A DNA stretch of 64,000 bases from positions 124,001-188,000 of the forward strand of contig NZ_LAQO01000015.1 in the NCBI RefSeq assembly GCF_000971975.1, in the 5' to 3' direction. This stretch comes from Paenibacillus algorifonticola. GTDB taxonomy: Bacteria > Bacillota > Bacilli > Paenibacillales > Paenibacillaceae. Of the stretch, positions 60,477 through 64,000 are shown in pieces; the first letter of the stretch is position 1, and each line of letters starts with the position of its first letter. A program made the translations under genes and the position numbers. Below the pieces are notes generated by a model that made no database searches, was not told the origin of the DNA, and saw nothing but the letters and a program-made list of their open reading frames with translations.

Positions 60477-61367
60477 ATGAGCAAGCTTGCAACCGCCGAG
60501 GCGGACCGAAGCCCCTCCGGCTGGAAAATCATCTGGCGGGAAATTGTCCGCGACAAGGTGGCGTTTGCTTCCTTTCTTTTTCTAGGACTCATTATCGTCT
60601 TTGTGTATGGCATTTCGCTTGTGCTGGATCAGAAGCAGATCGTGACCGTCGATTTGTTTTCGCTGTACAAGCCGCCTTCCGCCGAGTTTTGGCTGGGGAC
60701 AGACTATGGCGGGCGCGACGTGTTCGGTCAGCTCATTATTGGCACGCGCAACTCCTTGTCCATCGGCATTATTGTGACGCTGATGACCGGGATCATCGGC
60801 ATTCTAATCGGGCTGCTGTCGGGTTATTTTGGCGGCAGCGTAGACAATGTATTTATGCGCTTCGTTGATTTTTTTATGATTTTGCCGACGCTCATGATCG
60901 TTATTGCGTTCGTCACCGCCGTGCCCAAATACAGCATTATTTCATTTTCACTCATTATGACGGCATTCCTGTGGATGGGCATTGCCCGGCTGATTCGCTC
61001 AAAGGCGCTGCAGGAGCGCGAGCTAGATTACATTCAGGCGTCCAGAACGCTGGGCTCCTCCCATCTGAAAATTATGTTTACACAGCTGCTGCCGAATCTC
61101 AGCTCCATTATTATTGTGACCATGACGCTGAATCTGGCAGCGAACATCGGCCTTGAATCCGGCCTTTCCTTTCTTGGCTTTGGCTTTCCCGAAAGCACGC
61201 CGAGCCTCGGTACCTTAGTCAGCTATGCGAGAAACCCGCAAACCCTGGAGAGCAGATGGTGGATCTGGTTACCCGCGTCAGTGCTGATTTTGGTATTGAT
61301 GTTGAGTATAAATAATGTTGGTCAAGCGCTGAAGCGCGCGACGGACGCAAGGCAAAGAAAAGGCTAA
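60477..61367 (+). CDS. Oligopeptide ABC transporter permease (OppC/DppC type)
   Basis: A 296-aa subunit with GGGAGG upstream. The N-terminal cytoplasmic tail (SPSGWKIIWREIVRDKVA) precedes the first helix, followed by FWLGTDYGGRDVFGQLIIGTRNSL, the OppC hallmark. The EAA motif is YIQASRTLGSSHLKIMFTQLLPN. It pairs with the preceding permease. Confidence 0.94.
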   Translation: MSKLATAEADRSPSGWKIIWREIVRDKVAFASFLFLGLIIVFVYGISLVLDQKQIVTVDLFSLYKPPSAEFWLGTDYGGRDVFGQLIIGTRNSLSIGIIVTLMTGIIGILIGLLSGYFGGSVDNVFMRFVDFFMILPTLMIVIAFVTAVPKYSIISFSLIMTAFLWMGIARLIRSKALQERELDYIQASRTLGSSHLKIMFTQLLPNLSSIIIVTMTLNLAANIGLESGLSFLGFGFPESTPSLGTLVSYARNPQTLESRWWIWLPASVLILVLMLSINNVGQALKRATDARQRKG

Positions 61368-61387
61368 TAAAAGGAGGAGATGGTGTA

Positions 61388-63232
61388 ATGAGAAAGGTTA
61401 TGGGGTCAAGGTATGTATTCGTTTCGCTGATGCTTGTGCTCGCGCTAATGCTGGGGGCATGTACATCAAATGGCGGAAATGGGGCGGCAGAAAGCGCAAG
61501 TCCTGGAGCCAGCGCTGAACCTACGGCTAGTGCAAGTGCAGCACCAGCTGAAGATGATGGTCTTTATTCAATTGAGGATTTCAACAAGGTTAAAATTAAT
61601 GAAGGAACGGCGCTGAAGGGTGGCTCCGTCACTTACGGCTTGGTGTCCGATACGCCATTTGAAGGTACGCTGAACTTCAATTTCTATTCGAGCAACCCGG
61701 ATGCGATGGTCTTGCAGTGGTTCGACGAGGGACTGCTGACTTGGGATGCAAACTACGTCTACACGAATGATGGCGCAGCGACCTATGAGGTATCAGAGGA
61801 TGGACGAACGTTCACCTTCACCATTCGCGACAATGTCAATTGGCAGGATGGCCAGCCGGTGACAGCGGAGGATTGGCTGTTTGCGCATGAAATAATCGGT
61901 CACAAGGACTATGACGGTCCGCGTTACGACTCCAATTTTACGAACATTGAAGGCATGCAGGAATATCATGATGGCAAAGCCAAAACAATTTCCGGCATTA
62001 AGGTGCTTGGAGACAAGCAGCTGCAAATTACGTATATCCAATCTACTCCGTCCCTACTGACGGGCGGCGTTTGGACGTATCCGCTGGCGAAGCATATTTT
62101 TGGAGATATGGATGTTGCTAAAATTTCGTCTTCCAAGGAAGTGCGCGAGAAGCCGATCGGCTTCGGACCTTTTAAAGTTAAATCAATCGTACCAGGCGAG
62201 TCGGTCGTATTTGAGAAAAATGCCGATTACTGGCGCGGCGAACCTGCTTTGGATGAGGTTATGCTGAAGGTCATCAACCCGACGACGGTCGTGCAGCAGC
62301 TTGAGAGCGGCGGCGTTGATCTCGTCGATTCCTTCCCGGTTGACCAATATCCGGACAATGCGGGTATGTCGAACGTCGAGTTTCTCGGCATGATCGACCG
62401 TGCCTATACGTATATCGGCTTTAAGCTTGGTACATGGGATAAAGAAGCAAAAGTGGTTAAGCCGAATGACAAGGCGAAAATGGGCGATGTGAATTTGCGC
62501 AAGGCGATGTGGCAGGCGGTGGACAATGATGCGGTCGGCAAAAAGTTCTATCACGGCCTGCGCTGGAATGCAACGACGCTAATCCCGCCGTCCCACCCAG
62601 AGTTCCATGATTCTACGAACAAAGGTGTAACCTACGATCCGGAAGCGGCGAAAAAGCTGCTGGATGACGCAGGCTACAAATTAAACGGCGAATTCCGCAC
62701 CAATCCAGATGGCAGCGAGCTGGTCATTAACTTTATTTCGATGACTGGCGGAGATATTGCTGAGCCGCTGGCCCGCTATTATGTGCAATCCTGGGCGGCA
62801 ATCGGTCTCAATGTGAACCTGGAAATGGTCGAGTTCAACTCCTTCTATGACCGGGTAGGCTCCAATGGCGATGATGATCCTGCGGTCGATGTGTATCAAG
62901 CGGCATGGCAGGTGGGGATCGACGTTGACCCGGCTGGCTTATATGGCAAAGATGCGATTTATAACTTCCCGCGTTTTGAGACGGAGGAGAATAGCAGGCT
63001 GCTTGCCGAGGGTGTCTCGGAGAAAGCTTTCGATGTGTCGGTACGCCAAGGCATTTATAAAGAATGGCAGCAGTATATGGTTGATCAGGTTCCGGTATTC
63101 CCGACCTTGTACCGCTCCGAGCTTGTTCCGGTGAATAAGCGCATTATGAACTATGCAATCGGCGATGGCACCGGCATTTATTTGCATCAGCTGGCTGTAT
63201 CGCAAGATAAACCGTTTGTAGCCGAGAAGTAG
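61388..63232 (+). CDS. Oligopeptide-binding lipoprotein (family 5, OppA type)
   Basis: A 614-aa binding protein with AAAAGGAGGAG before the ATG. The signal peptide carries the lipobox MLGAC with Cys near 25, then an Ala/Ser/Pro linker. The family 5 core is visible (FTFTIRDNVNWQDGQPVTAEDWLFAHEII; GFGPFKVKSIVPGESVVFEKNADYWRG). It captures peptides outside the cell for the four preceding gene products. It is the last gene of the operon, an order (ATPases first, binding protein last) seen in some Bacillota. Confidence 0.93.
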   Translation: MRKVMGSRYVFVSLMLVLALMLGACTSNGGNGAAESASPGASAEPTASASAAPAEDDGLYSIEDFNKVKINEGTALKGGSVTYGLVSDTPFEGTLNFNFYSSNPDAMVLQWFDEGLLTWDANYVYTNDGAATYEVSEDGRTFTFTIRDNVNWQDGQPVTAEDWLFAHEIIGHKDYDGPRYDSNFTNIEGMQEYHDGKAKTISGIKVLGDKQLQITYIQSTPSLLTGGVWTYPLAKHIFGDMDVAKISSSKEVREKPIGFGPFKVKSIVPGESVVFEKNADYWRGEPALDEVMLKVINPTTVVQQLESGGVDLVDSFPVDQYPDNAGMSNVEFLGMIDRAYTYIGFKLGTWDKEAKVVKPNDKAKMGDVNLRKAMWQAVDNDAVGKKFYHGLRWNATTLIPPSHPEFHDSTNKGVTYDPEAAKKLLDDAGYKLNGEFRTNPDGSELVINFISMTGGDIAEPLARYYVQSWAAIGLNVNLEMVEFNSFYDRVGSNGDDDPAVDVYQAAWQVGIDVDPAGLYGKDAIYNFPRFETEENSRLLAEGVSEKAFDVSVRQGIYKEWQQYMVDQVPVFPTLYRSELVPVNKRIMNYAIGDGTGIYLHQLAVSQDKPFVAEK

Positions 63233-63257
63233 CGTATAATAAGATTTAGAGTAGCGA

Positions 63258-63394
63258 AAAAGAGGGTGGATGGACGTTAGCATCCGCCAGCGAAGCGAAG
63301 GCTGTTCTCCCAGACCGAAACATCGGTCTGGGCAGGGCAGCCTGCTTTGCGCTTGAAGCTTTGCGGGATGGGCAAAAGCGGCAGCACCCTTTTC
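63258..63394 (+). terminator. Multi-stem structured region after the opp operon
   Basis: Outer arms AGAGGGTG and CACCCTTTT, a middle imperfect stem (GCGAAGCGAAGGCTG with CAGCCTGCTTTGCGC) and a perfect inner stem CCCAGACC (63309-63316) with GGTCTGGG (63325-63332) nest into one long structure. It begins about 26 bases after the stop codon, so it probably terminates the operon, though it is unusually large. Confidence 0.6.
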
Positions 63395-63463
63395 AAACGG
63401 GGGCGGGAATGCTACAATCTCTGAAACTAAGGTTCAGAAAATAAGGAGAGGCGGGTAACGAAT

Positions 63464-63982
63464 ATGAGCAATCGACCTACGATTAATGATTATAGTACTT
63501 TCTCTGAAACGTACATTAGCAAAGTGCCGGAAGGCAGCATTAAGGATCTGCTGCTTGAGGCGTATGATACGACAAGCGGGCTGCTGGCAAGCATTCCGGA
63601 GGAGCGCGGCAGTTATAAATACGCAGAAGGCAAATGGAGCATTAAGGAAGTCATTGGACATATTAATGATACCGAGCGCGTCATGAGCTATCGCCTGCTG
63701 CGGATTTCGCGGGGCGATTCGACGCCGCTGCCTGGGTTTGAACAGGATTTGTTTATAGCGGGTGCGAGGTTTAATGAGTATACGATTGCGGAGCTTGCTG
63801 ACGAGTATCGGGCGATCAGGCAATCGACGCTTAAGCTGATTAGCAAGCTTTCCGATGAGGAGCTGGCACGGCGCGGCAACGCAAGCAGCTCCGAGGTAAC
63901 GGCATTGGCTCTGGCTTACATTATCGCCGGTCACGAGCTGCACCATTTGAACGTATTGAAAGAACGATATTTAATTGACTAG
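63464..63982 (+). CDS. DinB/YfiT-like metal-binding protein
   Basis: A 172-aa four-helix-bundle protein. Metal-ligand His residues appear in WSIKEVIGHINDTERV and in IIAGHELHHLNVLKERYL near the C-terminus, the usual three-His DinB pattern. Family members include bacillithiol-dependent transferases and DNA-damage-induced proteins of unknown activity. AAGGAGAGG precedes the ATG. It is a single gene at the right edge of the window. Confidence 0.88.
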   Translation: MSNRPTINDYSTFSETYISKVPEGSIKDLLLEAYDTTSGLLASIPEERGSYKYAEGKWSIKEVIGHINDTERVMSYRLLRISRGDSTPLPGFEQDLFIAGARFNEYTIAELADEYRAIRQSTLKLISKLSDEELARRGNASSSEVTALALAYIIAGHELHHLNVLKERYLID

Positions 63983-64000
63983 CTTAACAGTCACCAAAGG

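Overview
The window looks like a Paenibacillus-type chromosome (Bacillota, family Paenibacillaceae). The evidence is the moderate GC content, strong AGGAGG-type ribosome sites with frequent TTG and GTG starts, several carbohydrate (CUT1) importers paired with YesM/YesN-type two-component systems, S-layer-homology (SLH) surface proteins, lipoprotein binding proteins, and many short intergenic hairpins. No tRNA, rRNA, phage, transposase or CRISPR array was seen.

Layout. 1-4790: 5'-truncated secreted beta-helix protein with a discoidin-like domain, two CUT1 permeases and a SurA/PrsA-like foldase. 5331-6763: quinone-oxidoreductase-like NmrA protein and its Rrf2 regulator. 6975-9416: TerD/TerA-like protein and a frameshifted secreted stalk-domain protein. 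10059-18447: xylo-oligosaccharide locus (two permeases, binding protein, GH43 glycosidase, polyol dehydrogenase, sensor kinase, response regulator) with a cre-like site upstream. 18515-22022: alpha/beta hydrolase, TetR regulator and DHA2 drug exporter with a clear operator-promoter. 22290-34066: uronate-polysaccharide locus (two permeases, kinase, regulator, binding protein, heparinase II/III-like lyase, an unrecognised 802-aa protein, KdgF-like cupin). 34286-39427: lipoprotein, chemoreceptor, MFS transporter. 39554-43936: SgrR-like regulator, TetR/SDR pair, SLH fragment, MerR regulator. 44336-49379: FtsX remnant, L,D-transpeptidase, Fur-boxed siderophore importer with an AraC activator. 49584-56946: uracil permease, adjacent cohesin-SLH and dockerin proteins, exonuclease III, metallophosphoesterase remnant, UppP. 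57549-63232: complete oligopeptide (Opp) importer. 63464-63982: DinB-like protein.

How the genes work together. The three CUT1 systems carry permeases and, in two cases, binding proteins, but no ATPase, so they probably share a MsmX-type ATPase encoded elsewhere. Two of them are paired with a histidine kinase and AraC-type response regulator that likely sense the imported oligosaccharide. The siderophore importer likewise lacks its ATPase.

The most noteworthy non-routine features are four copies of a mobile-element-like intergenic repeat family, each 3' of a gene; a 98-bp palindromic element present once and again as a tandem pair; a two-gene cohesin-SLH/dockerin module resembling a minimal surface-display system; and a GH43 gene whose only well-placed start codon is ATT.
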